Source of the DNA: Anaerolineales bacterium
Lineage (GTDB): Bacteria; Chloroflexota; Anaerolineae; Anaerolineales; UBA6663
DNA length: 19,541 bases
Direction: 5' to 3'
Assembly (NCBI GenBank): GCA_016789245.1
Contig: JAEURM010000012.1
Coordinates: 1-19,541 of the forward strand
Part shown: positions 1 through 6,545 of the stretch, one piece after another
Layout: each line of letters opens with the position of its first letter
Position numbering within the stretch: position 1 is the first letter of the stretch
Notes under the pieces: generated by a model
What the model was told of the DNA's origin: nothing
Database searches by the model: none
The model's input: only the letters and a program-made list of their open reading frames with translations
Translations under genes and position numbers: made by a program

Positions 1-1259
1 AGGCGGGCGGCCAATTACAACTGCGCGGCGCCGATATTACTCAATTCATCCGCATGATTGCTTCTACACCGCAAGTGCCGGCCCAAAATATTTACACCAC
101 GCTTGATTTTGATTTACAGCAAGCCGCGCAATTTGCGCTGGGAGATTTTGATGGCGCGGTGGTGGTGCTAAACGCGGGAACTGGTGAAGTGTTGGCGATG
201 GCGTCTAACCCCACGTTTAGCCCCAATATTTTTAGCCCGGGCAACCGCAACCAAGTTTTAGTGCAATCACTTTTAAATGACCCCCGCGCCCCCTTAATCA
301 ACCACAGCACGCAATCGGCGTATCCGGCGGGTTCGGTGTTCAAAATCGTCACCATGTCTGCTGGGCTAACGTCTGGCCTGTTCACGCCTGAAACGCGCTA
401 CACCTGCACTGGAGAGTGGAACGAGACAGGCGATGTGACCTTAGTGCCGCGCAAAGATTGGCTGGAAGGCGGCCACGGTGATTTATCACTCACCGAAGGG
501 TTATCAGCCTCGTGCAACCCGTGGTTTTATCACGTGGGCTTCGGGCTGTTCAACAAAAATCCGGATTGGTTGCCGCAAACAGCCCGCGCCTTTGGCCTTG
601 GCCAACTCACCAATATTCAGCATGTGGAAGAAGTGCCTGGCCTGATTCCGGACCCGGAATGGAAGCGCCAGCGCGGTGAAACGTGGGGCGTTCTAGATGC
701 CATCAATTCCGCCATTGGGCAGGGTGATGTGTTGGTAACGCCTTTGCAAATTGCGCGGCTGGTGGCGGCGGTAGGTAATGGCGGCACGTTGTATCAGCCG
801 CAATTGGTGTGGGAAATTAGGCCACCAGACGGCGAAGCCACATTCACGTTCCAGCCCATCATTTCAGCTACGTTGCCCGTTAACGCTGAACAATTGGAAG
901 CGGTGCAACTGGGCATGTTGAACGTGATGAAGGAACCGCGTGGCACGGCGCGTGATAAGTTCCGGGGTTTTTCTATTTGCGTGGCGGGTAAAACCGGCAC
1001 GGCAGAAGATGGCGGCATCTTTGGCACACAAGAACCTGATGCGTGGTTTGCGGGTTTCACCTGTGAGAATCGGGCCAACAAACCGGAGATTGCTATCGCC
1101 GTAGCTCTGCAAAATCGCGGCGGCGGCTCAGATTTTGCCGCGCCCATTTTCCGCCGCGTGGTGGAAGCGTACTACGGTTTGAACTACACCCGTTATCCGT
1201 GGGAATCTGCCGTGGGTGTGCCGCGCGTAGAGGAGCCAACACCCACTCCCGCGCCGTAA
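1..1259 (+). CDS. Penicillin-binding protein (PBP2/MrdA-like transpeptidase), 5'-truncated by window edge
   Basis: This is the C-terminal part of a class B penicillin-binding protein, the D,D-transpeptidase that cross-links peptidoglycan outside the membrane. The frame is open from base 3, so the N-terminal membrane anchor and the start of the dimerisation domain lie upstream of the window. Counting from the Met codon at 54, all three active-site motifs are present: SVFK with the acyl-enzyme serine at residue 94 and lysine at 97, SCN at 153-155, and KTG at 313-315. Around them are typical PBP phrases such as YTTLDFDLQQAA, EVLAMASNPTF and AYPAGSVFKIV. The protein ends in a short Pro/Thr tail (EEPTPTPAP). 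Its gene ends 103 bases before a shared terminator. I favour an elongation-type PBP2 over FtsI, but the missing N-terminus and neighbours (such as mreCD or rodA) would be needed to decide. The family call is secure; the subtype is not. Confidence 0.93.
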   Translation, partial: AGGQLQLRGADITQFIRMIASTPQVPAQNIYTTLDFDLQQAAQFALGDFDGAVVVLNAGTGEVLAMASNPTFSPNIFSPGNRNQVLVQSLLNDPRAPLINHSTQSAYPAGSVFKIVTMSAGLTSGLFTPETRYTCTGEWNETGDVTLVPRKDWLEGGHGDLSLTEGLSASCNPWFYHVGFGLFNKNPDWLPQTARAFGLGQLTNIQHVEEVPGLIPDPEWKRQRGETWGVLDAINSAIGQGDVLVTPLQIARLVAAVGNGGTLYQPQLVWEIRPPDGEATFTFQPIISATLPVNAEQLEAVQLGMLNVMKEPRGTARDKFRGFSICVAGKTGTAEDGGIFGTQEPDAWFAGFTCENRANKPEIAIAVALQNRGGGSDFAAPIFRRVVEAYYGLNYTRYPWESAVGVPRVEEPTPTPAP

Positions 1260-1362
1260 GTATGCCTACGAGTGTGTTTTCCAAATCACACCCGTCAAAC
1301 ATACCTGAATAGCAGACCCGCCTTTGCGGAGGTGCCAGTTAAATGTGTAGTGGCGCTAGTTA

Positions 1363-1397
1363 AACAAAAAGCGAGACTGATTGTCTCGCTTTTTGTT
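1363..1397. terminator. Bidirectional terminator between PBP gene and tRNA-Gly
   Basis: A perfect 15-bp inverted repeat has arms AACAAAAAGCGAGAC (1363-1377) and GTCTCGCTTTTTGTT (1383-1397) around a 5-base loop. The A/T end of the stem supplies a U tract in either direction. It starts directly after the 3' end of the minus-strand tRNA and lies downstream of the plus-strand PBP gene, so it can end both transcripts. Confidence 0.85.
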
Positions 1398-1398
1398 G

Positions 1399-1471
1399 AG
1401 CGGGTGGCGGGGCTCGAACCCGCGGAATAGTAGTTTGGAAAACTACTGCCTTACCACTTGGCGACACCCGC
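1399..1471 (-). tRNA. tRNA-Gly(UCC)
   Basis: Read on the minus strand, the sequence folds as a standard tRNA. The 7-bp acceptor stem is GCGGGTG (from 1471) with CACCCGC (ending 1400), followed by discriminator T at 1399. The T arm is GCGGGTTCGAGCCCCGC. The anticodon stem GTAGT/ACTAC encloses the loop TTTCCAA, which gives anticodon UCC and therefore glycine. The D arm contains AAGTGGTAAGGC. CCA is not encoded: the next bases on this strand are CAA. A terminator follows immediately and a candidate promoter precedes it. Confidence 0.95.
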
Positions 1472-1483
1472 GTTGCGGCAAAC

Positions 1484-1513
1484 ATCTTATCACAACCACG
1501 GCGGCTTCTACAA
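1484..1513 (-). promoter_or_regulatory. Candidate promoter for tRNA-Gly
   Basis: On the minus strand TTGTAG (1508-1513) and TAAGAT (1484-1489) are 18 bases apart, with the -10 box ending 12 bases before the mature tRNA. The -35 box overlaps the TAG stop codon (1508-1510) of the upstream TPR gene, so the tRNA may have its own promoter inside the end of that gene. Both hexamers match the sigma-70 consensus only partly. Confidence 0.4.
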
Positions 1514-2692
1514 AACCATATAAATCAAAAGGGCAACAATGCCGATCACTACGAGCGTTAACAAAATGAGCAAGATGGGCAAAGCCCAACTAGGCGCATC
1601 ACCCTGAGGATAGTTACTGTGGTAGTAAGGCCGGAGCGGCCCTTTTTCTACTACAGGGGTGGCGGGCGGCCGAGGGGGCTGAAGGCGAATAGGTGCTGGC
1701 TCTAAATTGGGGGTGGGCGGTGGAACTACTGGTGTTGGCGCTACAGGTTTTACAACTTCCGGAGTAATGACGGCGGGGGCAACCGGCACGGGTGCGGGCA
1801 GGGCCACTGGCGGGTGCGTAGCCTTCTCAGCTTCTTCTTTCAACCATTCGGGCAACTCTTCATCCACTTGCGCTTGATGTGCCAATAAATAATCTGTGTG
1901 CAGGCGGCGAGCGCGGCGGCGTTTGGCGCGCGGCGTTGGCGTAGCCTCCACCAAGGGTTCATCAGGCGAGGCGGCAGAGGCCGTTTCTAAGGCGTGGGGC
2001 GCTTCTGGTTCGGCAGTGGGCGTCGATTCAATGCTTAAGTTTTCAGTGGCAGGCTCTTCGTCTTCAAATTCTTCTTCCGTCAGCGGCTCAACATCCGGCA
2101 AAGTTTCATCTATTAAACTTTGGGCCACTAACCATTCTGGCAAACCTTGCGGCTCAGCAAACCACGGCTCAGGCTCTTTGGCTTCAGGGGCGAGTTCAGC
2201 AGGGGAAGCGGCGGCCACTGCTTCAACAACTTCAGCGGCTGGCTCAGCTTCAGCTTCTAGGGCAACTTCAGTTTCAACCACGCCGCTGGCAATCGGAGTG
2301 GCCACCTCTGCCGCTTCCGGTTCAGGCGCAACTTCGGTTGGGGCCAATTCATCTTGGGCCACTGTAGGTTGAATTTCAATGTCTGCTGGTAGCGCGGTTA
2401 TGGGCGTTGCGGCGGTTTCTACTGCCAGCAATTCTGGTTCCGCCGCTTCAGCCGGTTGCAATAAAGCCAAACGATGCTGGGCTTCAGTGTTATCGGGGTT
2501 AAGGCTCAGTACGCGCCGCAGACATTCCGCTTGCTGAGTGGCATCGGTGACCGCCATGCTCATCAATAACCAAGCGCGCTGAGAATGGGGGTTGTTTTTT
2601 AGGGCCTCTCGTAAGTTTTGCCGGGCGGCTTTAAACTGGCTGGCGCGAATAAATTTGTAGGCTTCCACCAAACGTGGGTCGGTCGTGCTCAT
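1508..2692 (-). CDS. TPR-repeat protein with long Ala/Glu-rich linker and C-terminal membrane anchor
   Basis: The 394-residue protein begins with about 80 residues of helical TPR-like repeats (phrases such as AYKFIRASQFKAARQNLREA and ALKNNPHSQRAWLLMSMA), which usually mediate protein-protein contacts. A long low-complexity region rich in Ala, Glu, Pro and Thr follows, with an Arg-rich patch (RAKRRRARR) and a Pro-rich stretch. The last 26 residues (WALPILLILLTLVVIGIVAL and on) are one hydrophobic helix, so it should be tail-anchored with its bulk in the cytoplasm. I chose ATG 2692 because AAGAG lies upstream; a TTG start at 2716 would add eight residues but has no ribosome binding site. It follows the Mrr-like gene on the same strand and is probably co-transcribed with it. 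Its function is unknown. Confidence 0.75.
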   Translation of the reverse strand: MSTTDPRLVEAYKFIRASQFKAARQNLREALKNNPHSQRAWLLMSMAVTDATQQAECLRRVLSLNPDNTEAQHRLALLQPAEAAEPELLAVETAATPITALPADIEIQPTVAQDELAPTEVAPEPEAAEVATPIASGVVETEVALEAEAEPAAEVVEAVAAASPAELAPEAKEPEPWFAEPQGLPEWLVAQSLIDETLPDVEPLTEEEFEDEEPATENLSIESTPTAEPEAPHALETASAASPDEPLVEATPTPRAKRRRARRLHTDYLLAHQAQVDEELPEWLKEEAEKATHPPVALPAPVPVAPAVITPEVVKPVAPTPVVPPPTPNLEPAPIRLQPPRPPATPVVEKGPLRPYYHSNYPQGDAPSWALPILLILLTLVVIGIVALLIYMVL

Positions 2693-2727
2693 CGTGCTCT
2701 TTTCGGCGCAAGCCAAGGCGGAGTTGT

Positions 2728-3237
2728 TTAAGCCCGCGCGGCTTGTTCAGCCATGGTGCGCATTAGGTTGATTTGGCCTGCGTCTCGCAGTTCAATGCCC
2801 AATTGTATAGCGCGTTGGCGGGCTTCGGAAGCGAAACCGGATTGGGCAATAAAGATGGCGCGCGTGGCTTTGCGCGATTCACGCGCCACTGACAGTTGTT
2901 CAATGGCGCGGGCATCTGGCGGCTCGGCTTCCGCCCGGCACCAAACTACCGTGCGCTCGGTATCTTTGAGGGCAATCAATTCCACCGTGCGCGCACTGTT
3001 ATCACTCGCGGGAATAACATCGTATCCTTGCGCTTTATAATATTTGCGCACCAAGTTATCTAAATCATTTAAAGGCAAGCCCAAATTGCTCCGCATGCCA
3101 GAAGGTTCGGGCTCGGGGCGCGGTTGTTTGCGCTTCATATAAAAATACACACCTAATGCTACCAGCATAAAACCAAAAACTGGGCCAATGATGCTGAGTG
3201 CCAAGAAGAAGGGGGAGGAAACGCCATCCATTGCCAT
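2728..3237 (-). CDS. Membrane-anchored Mrr-like (restriction endonuclease fold) protein, catalytic lysine absent
   Basis: The 169-residue protein starts with one transmembrane helix (residues about 9-33) followed by a basic MKRK stop-transfer segment, so the rest should be cytoplasmic. Residues about 55-155 read like an Mrr/PD-(D/E)xK domain: LVRKYYKAQGYDVI, then the strand VELIAL, then VVWCRAE, and later AIFIAQSGFASEARQRAI before GIELRDAGQ, which resembles the usual 'ft..A...a...gi.LidG' ending. Active relatives have an acidic residue in the first strand and a 'QxK' lysine in the second. Here these positions read E86 and C100-R101, so nuclease activity is doubtful. ATG codons at 3237 and 3231 are both possible: AAAGG at about 3241-3245 is 3 bases from the first and 9 from the second, which favours 3231. 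The TPR gene follows closely on the same strand. Fold assignment is by eye. Confidence 0.7.
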   Translation of the reverse strand: MAMDGVSSPFFLALSIIGPVFGFMLVALGVYFYMKRKQPRPEPEPSGMRSNLGLPLNDLDNLVRKYYKAQGYDVIPASDNSARTVELIALKDTERTVVWCRAEAEPPDARAIEQLSVARESRKATRAIFIAQSGFASEARQRAIQLGIELRDAGQINLMRTMAEQAARA

Positions 3238-3379
3238 TAACCTTTCGCTAGAAACGTTTGAATTCTAACCAGCCACGCGAGAAAGTAGATAGGAATTTGG
3301 GTTGTTTTGGCGTTAGTGGACCGGTGAGGCAATATTCCTAGCGAGGTGTGAAGCAGGTTAGCTCGCCTCCGTAAAAAGA

Positions 3380-3493
3380 GGGGTTAGTTGGCTAAACCGA
3401 AAGTGGGATGCGGATTCTTGTATTTCATGCCATACTCATCTCTAACGTTGAGCCAACTAGCTCTGAACGTGCCCACAACGCCGAAAGGTGGGC
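3380..3493 (+). promoter_or_regulatory. Structured RNA leader of unknown class upstream of microprotein gene
   Basis: The 278-base gap 3238-3515 holds no convincing gene before the microprotein but shows clear RNA structure. Bases 3380-3393 pair with 3451-3464, including nine perfect pairs (TAGTTGGCT with AGCCAACTA) extended by G-U pairs. Inside, 3404-3410 pairs with 3426-3432 with one mismatch. A second hairpin (GCCCAC 3471-3476 with GTGGGC 3488-3493) ends 9 bases before the ribosome binding site. A weak 5-bp stem (3341-3345 with 3362-3366) lies further upstream. It could be a riboswitch, a protein-binding leader or a separate small RNA. I cannot match it to a known class. Confidence 0.4.
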
Positions 3494-3502
3494 CGGGTCA
3501 AT

Positions 3503-3508
3503 AGGAGG
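3503..3508 (+). promoter_or_regulatory. Perfect Shine-Dalgarno site AGGAGG
   Basis: AGGAGG sits 7 bases before ATG 3516. It decides the start of the 43-residue microprotein over upstream in-frame ATG 3408, and it is among the strongest ribosome binding sites in the window. Confidence 0.8.
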
Positions 3509-3515
3509 AGATGCC

Positions 3516-3647
3516 ATGTTGACGCTCGCCGTCCTGCTCGTGATAGGGGTGATTGCATTGTTCGTGGCCTTCAGCATCGTTGGGTTAATCACGCCGAAGC
3601 CCGATGATCAGGACAGCACCGCTAGCGGTGTTGTTCAGCGCCAATAA
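3516..3647 (+). CDS. 43-residue single-pass membrane microprotein
   Basis: This short gene encodes one strongly hydrophobic helix (MLTLAVLLVIGVIALFVAFS and on, to about residue 26) followed by a polar tail starting PKPDDQDST. The frame is open upstream to ATG 3408, but those 36 codons cover a structured leader and lack a ribosome binding site, whereas AGGAGG precedes ATG 3516 at ideal spacing. It is therefore most likely a 43-residue inner-membrane protein with a short hydrophilic C-terminus. Divergent on one side from the Mrr-like gene and 132 bases upstream of the F5/8C lipoprotein gene, it has no obvious operon partner. I do not recognise a family. Small proteins of this kind often modulate larger membrane complexes, but nothing here shows a partner. 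Confidence 0.65.
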   Translation: MLTLAVLLVIGVIALFVAFSIVGLITPKPDDQDSTASGVVQRQ

Positions 3648-3758
3648 ATTTCCACAGTTTAGTTTTATTGCCAATCCGGTCGCCGGAGATTTTGGCACGT
3701 CTACCCTAAAACTTTCTCTCACTGGCTTGCGCACTTCCCATATTCGATTAGTATTGCA

Positions 3759-3780
3759 TTGGAAAGGATTGGCCTTCCAA
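3759..3780 (+). promoter_or_regulatory. Hairpin covering the ribosome binding site of the F5/8C lipoprotein gene
   Basis: TTGGAA (3759-3764) plus GG (3766-3767) pairs with CC (3773-3774) plus TTCCAA (3775-3780), with one bulged A and loop ATTGG. The stem contains GGAAAGG, the only Shine-Dalgarno-like sequence before ATG 3780, and ends on the A of that ATG. It could limit translation until melted or displaced. Confidence 0.45.
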
Positions 3781-4607
3781 TGAATGGTCGTTTTTTGTTG
3801 GTCATCGTCAGTTTATTATTCGGTGCGTTGGCGTGCGCGGGCAACACGGTTGCCTTAGAAGCAGTAACGCCACAGGTTTCTACACCTGTGCCGGTGGGAA
3901 ATGTTCCGGTTGAACAAAATACACCCAGCGCGGGTGAGCCTTCCGCTACGCCCATTCCGCCGGAAGCTACCGCCACACCGGCCGCTTACGTTCCACCAGC
4001 GGATACACCCACGGAACAGGCCACCTCTGTAATTCAACAGCCGCCCACCGAGACACCCGCCGCTTCTGTTACGCCAGCCAATACGGATACGCCGCCACCC
4101 GTTCCCGCCACCGAGACGCCAGTTCCGCCTACCGCCACACCACCGGCGCCGATTAGTGGAGCCATCACCACTGGCATTCAACCCATTGTGAGCGGCGTGA
4201 ACTTTGTGCAAACTACGGGCATTGGCCATGAGGGCGGAGAGCTTATTGGCCGCCCGCAAGATATGGCGGATAAACGCAATGAAACTTGGGCCAGTTTACG
4301 CGGCGGCAACGCGGCGTGGATTTTGGATTTAGGCTCAGCGCAAAATGTTGCAGGCCTAAAACTTTACGCGCAACGGGATGGGCGGGATGCCACTACCTTT
4401 ATAAAGATTGAAGTAAGCGGTGATGGCAATGCATGGATTGAAGTGTGGAATGGTTCGGGTGAATGTGGCGTGCCCAAATGTGAAACGTTGGAGCAAAAAG
4501 TTTTCACCGAGTTAGGCTTTGGCCCGGCGCGCGCGCAGTTCATCCGGCTCACCAGCGGCCCTACCCGTTTTGCGTTTGGTGAAATTCAAATCGCCGTTCT
4601 ACCTTGA
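3780..4607 (+). CDS. Lipoprotein with Pro/Thr-rich linker and F5/8 type C (galactose-binding-like) domain
   Basis: The 275-residue exported protein begins with a signal peptide whose cleavage site fits a lipobox (FGALAC, lipidated cysteine 19). About 110 residues of low-complexity Pro/Thr/Ala linker follow, typical of a surface stalk. The C-terminal 135 or so residues match the discoidin/F5-8C pattern: NETWASLRGGNAAWILDLGS, then VAGLKLYAQRDG, then FIKIEVSGDGNAWIEVWNGS, ending in IRLTSGPTRFAFGEIQIAVL. Such domains often bind glycans or cell-surface polymers; the ligand here is unknown. I chose ATG 3780 because GGAAAGG lies upstream and the signal peptide begins there; a TTG start at 3759 would use the hairpin itself as coding sequence. 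The gene converges with rimI. The lipobox is acceptable but lacks the usual Leu at -3. Confidence 0.8.
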   Translation: MNGRFLLVIVSLLFGALACAGNTVALEAVTPQVSTPVPVGNVPVEQNTPSAGEPSATPIPPEATATPAAYVPPADTPTEQATSVIQQPPTETPAASVTPANTDTPPPVPATETPVPPTATPPAPISGAITTGIQPIVSGVNFVQTTGIGHEGGELIGRPQDMADKRNETWASLRGGNAAWILDLGSAQNVAGLKLYAQRDGRDATTFIKIEVSGDGNAWIEVWNGSGECGVPKCETLEQKVFTELGFGPARAQFIRLTSGPTRFAFGEIQIAVLP

Positions 4608-4616
4608 GGAAGAGTC

Positions 4617-4683
4617 AACGGATTTAAGGGATGGGAACGGAATTGTTTATTTCCGTGTTATCCGTGCTTCTCCGTGAAATCCG
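4617..4683. repeat. Degenerate short-period repeat forming a hairpin between converging genes
   Basis: The gap between the lipoprotein and rimI contains four copies of TCCGTG spaced 9-10 bases apart (4654-4683). They can fold back on the left part: CGGATTT pairs with AAATCCG, and ACGGAA with TTCCGT. Because the flanking genes converge, it could serve as a two-way terminator. It belongs to a style of intergenic repeat seen at several other places in the window. Confidence 0.6.
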
Positions 4684-4698
4684 TGTTTCAATTTTGAT

Positions 4699-5229
4699 TC
4701 AACTCATCTGCCAGCCGGGGGGCGTAGGTTCAAAGCGCGCCGTCATCAACAACGCATCTTCTCCATCTCGGTAATACCGTTTGCGGCGGCCCACTTCTGC
4801 AAAGCCAAATTTGGCGTACATTTTTTGTGCGGGTAAATTGCTCACGCGCACTTCTAGTGTGGCGCTAACGGCTTTCACGGCGCGGGCGCGTTCTAAGATG
4901 GCGGTGAGCAAACGCTCGCCAATGCCCTGCCGCCGCCAAGTGGGGTGCACCGCAATGGTGTTGATGTGAGCTTCATCCACCACCAACCAAAAACCGGCAA
5001 ACCCAATTACTGTGCGGGGCGGAGGCGTGCGCCAGCGTTGAAGCCAGCCTTGCGGCGGAATAGGGGCCGTTTCTAAGGCCACAATAAAGTGGGCGTTTTG
5101 ATTTTCTTCTAACTCAAAGCGGTAAGACTGTTCCGTCCACGGCTGGGGGAAAGAAAGACGGTCTATCTCCATCACCTGTGGCAAATCTTCCAGCCGCATG
5201 GGCACGATGACGGGCATTTGCGCAATCAC
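4699..5229 (-). CDS. rimI: Ribosomal protein alanine N-acetyltransferase RimI
   Basis: The 176-residue GNAT-fold enzyme transfers an acetyl group from acetyl-CoA to protein N-termini; RimI classically acetylates ribosomal protein S18. The acetyl-CoA loop is RRQGIG at residues 99-104, preceded by the strand HINTIAVHPTW. The RimI-type C-terminal signature is complete: LEVRVSN with E126, then AQKMYAKFGF with Y138, then RRKRYYRDGEDALLM. In characterised RimI an equivalent Glu and Tyr act as general base and acid. The GTG start at 5229 overlaps the TGA stop of tsaB (shared GTGA), which implies translational coupling; ATG codons at residues 5 and 11 are alternatives. The insertion around residues 55-72 is slightly longer than usual. 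It is the last gene of tsaE-tsaB-rimI, a common arrangement. Confidence 0.93.
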   Translation of the reverse strand: MIAQMPVIVPMRLEDLPQVMEIDRLSFPQPWTEQSYRFELEENQNAHFIVALETAPIPPQGWLQRWRTPPPRTVIGFAGFWLVVDEAHINTIAVHPTWRRQGIGERLLTAILERARAVKAVSATLEVRVSNLPAQKMYAKFGFAEVGRRKRYYRDGEDALLMTARFEPTPPGWQMS

Positions 5230-5894
5230 TCTTGCAGGCCTTCCGGTTGCCCGGCGTACAACGGCGTGAGCGCTTCGGCATTATCAGCCTCGCCACGCAA
5301 GAGCCGTTCCCACGCTAACTCGGCCAAATTACTGGCCCGCCGCAAAGTACGCGCCGGCGAGGTGAAGATGGCGCGGCTTTTAAGGGCACGTTGCACTTCC
5401 GGGCTGGCGCTTTGCCACTCGCCGCAAATCATGGTTGGCTCCAGCACATCGGCCGCGAGGGTGGCCCAGTTGGTAACGGCCGGTTCGCCCTCCGCCTGCC
5501 AGTGCGTGTTCAGCCATGCATATGCCGCCACAATCACACGCCCACGGCCGGCTTCTAACACGGCTAACACACGCCTATCGGTGGGCAGTTGGGCGTGCAT
5601 CAAAATTTCAAACGTGGGTACGCCGAAGAGAGGTAATGAATGAGCGAAGGCCAAGCCTTTGGCAAAGCCGAGGCCAATGCGTAGGCCGGTGTAACTGCCC
5701 GGCCCAATGGCTACTGCTACGCCTTTTAGTGCCTCTGTGGCCACGCCCACGCGCCGCAGAAGCAGGGCCACCTGCGGGGCCAGTTCCACCGTGTGGTGCG
5801 CGCCCGTGCGCCAAGAATGTTCAGCGGCTACGCTGGCGCCATCGTACAGCGCAAGGGAAATGTATCGGGTAGCGGTATCTAGTGCGAGGAGCAT
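5226..5894 (-). CDS. tsaB: tRNA threonylcarbamoyladenosine biosynthesis protein TsaB
   Basis: The 222-residue protein has the ASKHA-fold start LLALDTATRYISLALYDG and the diagnostic GPGSYTGLRIG motif at residues 64-74, followed by AKGLAFAHSLPLFGVPTFEI. TsaB is the non-catalytic partner that dimerises with TsaD and works with TsaE in making the t6A modification at position 37 of ANN-decoding tRNAs. TsaD is not in this window. The gene starts 6 bases after the tsaE stop and overlaps rimI by 4 bases, so all three are one translation-coupled operon. No Shine-Dalgarno sequence is visible before ATG 5894, which fits re-initiation from tsaE. Length is normal for the family. Confidence 0.95.
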   Translation of the reverse strand: MLLALDTATRYISLALYDGASVAAEHSWRTGAHHTVELAPQVALLLRRVGVATEALKGVAVAIGPGSYTGLRIGLGFAKGLAFAHSLPLFGVPTFEILMHAQLPTDRRVLAVLEAGRGRVIVAAYAWLNTHWQAEGEPAVTNWATLAADVLEPTMICGEWQSASPEVQRALKSRAIFTSPARTLRRASNLAELAWERLLRGEADNAEALTPLYAGQPEGLQE

Positions 5895-5900
5895 GGAGGT

Positions 5901-6395
5901 TTATCCAAACGCCGCGTGGCGGAAGTTTTGCAGAAGGGCTTCGTAGCGCTCGCCCACCGCTTCTAACCGGAAGGCGCGTTTTTCCACATCTAGCCAGCGC
6001 AAGCTAAGGTTAAGCCGCTCGGCGGGCAGAATTTCTAGTACGCGCTCCGGCCACTCAATCAACAGTGCGCCGTCATCACTCAGCAAATCATCAAAACCCA
6101 AGGCTAAGGCCTCCGCGCTGGAGTTGAGGCGGTAACAATCCATATGCCACAGCCGCCAGCCATCCGCGCGTTGATATTCATTCACCAACACAAACGTAGG
6201 GCTGGTGGCGGCTTCTAAAGCACCCCAGCCGCGTGCTATGCCGCTTACAAATGTAGTTTTGCCACTGCCCAAATCACCGCTCAGGCACGCTAGGTCACCC
6301 GTCATCAGCAATTCGCCTAGGCGTTCGCCCAACCGCCGCGTTTGCTCTGGCGAGTGGCTGATAAATTCTAGCGAGCGCTGGTCTAATATTGGCAT
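5901..6395 (-). CDS. tsaE: tRNA threonylcarbamoyladenosine biosynthesis ATPase TsaE
   Basis: TsaE is the small P-loop ATPase that drives turnover of the TsaB-TsaD complex in t6A synthesis. From the chosen start the protein is 164 residues, normal for the family. The Walker A motif GDLGSGKTT lies at residues 40-48, followed by the family signature SPTFVLVNEY (65-74), HMDCYRL (84-90) and LLIEWPERV. The frame is open for another 60 codons upstream (to 6575), but those residues do not resemble TsaE, and a good promoter lies at 6406-6434, inside that extension, so ATG 6395 is preferred. There is no useful Shine-Dalgarno sequence. The predicted transcript starts only a few bases before the ATG, suggesting a near-leaderless mRNA. 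It heads the tsaE-tsaB-rimI operon and is divergent from the phosphoesterase gene. Confidence 0.94.
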   Translation of the reverse strand: MPILDQRSLEFISHSPEQTRRLGERLGELLMTGDLACLSGDLGSGKTTFVSGIARGWGALEAATSPTFVLVNEYQRADGWRLWHMDCYRLNSSAEALALGFDDLLSDDGALLIEWPERVLEILPAERLNLSLRWLDVEKRAFRLEAVGERYEALLQNFRHAAFG

Positions 6396-6405
6396 CCTAA
6401 CAAAG

Positions 6406-6434
6406 ATTATAGGTTGCGGGGCATTTGGGTACAA
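6406..6434 (-). promoter_or_regulatory. Promoter of the tsaE-tsaB-rimI operon
   Basis: On the minus strand TTGTAC (6429-6434) and a perfect TATAAT (6406-6411) are separated by 17 bases. The -10 box ends 10 bases before ATG 6395, so the transcript should begin roughly four bases upstream of the start codon. Confidence 0.65.
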
Positions 6435-6507
6435 GTTGGTTAAAACGTTACCCAGCTTAGATAAGATTCTGGTTTGGTTAGGGAGAGTTGGTGGTAGACA
6501 TGGGTCA

Positions 6508-6536
6508 TTGTGAGAAGTTGAACGAACCAGTATCAT
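6508..6536 (+). promoter_or_regulatory. Candidate promoter of the metallophosphoesterase gene
   Basis: TTGTGA (6508-6513) and TATCAT (6531-6536) are 17 bases apart. The -10 box ends 9 bases before ATG 6546 and no Shine-Dalgarno site is present, so the mRNA is likely leaderless. It is back-to-back with the tsaE promoter in a 150-base divergent region. Confidence 0.5.
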
Positions 6537-6545
6537 TGGCCCGTT

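Noticed and set aside
1896..2372. Plus-strand ORF of 158 codons
   Set aside because: It is antisense to the Ala/Glu-rich linker of the TPR protein. Its Ser/Gly/Ala composition is what the complement of GCx/GAx codons gives.
3391..3418. Possible cyclic-di-GMP-I riboswitch (GGCTAAACC, GAAA, GTGGGATGC resemble parts of it)
   Set aside because: The second half of the consensus, including the receptor part and 'AAAGCC', is absent, and the helices I can draw do not match its architecture.
3408..3515. In-frame 36-codon extension of the microprotein
   Set aside because: It runs through the folded leader and lacks a ribosome binding site, while AGGAGG precedes ATG 3516.
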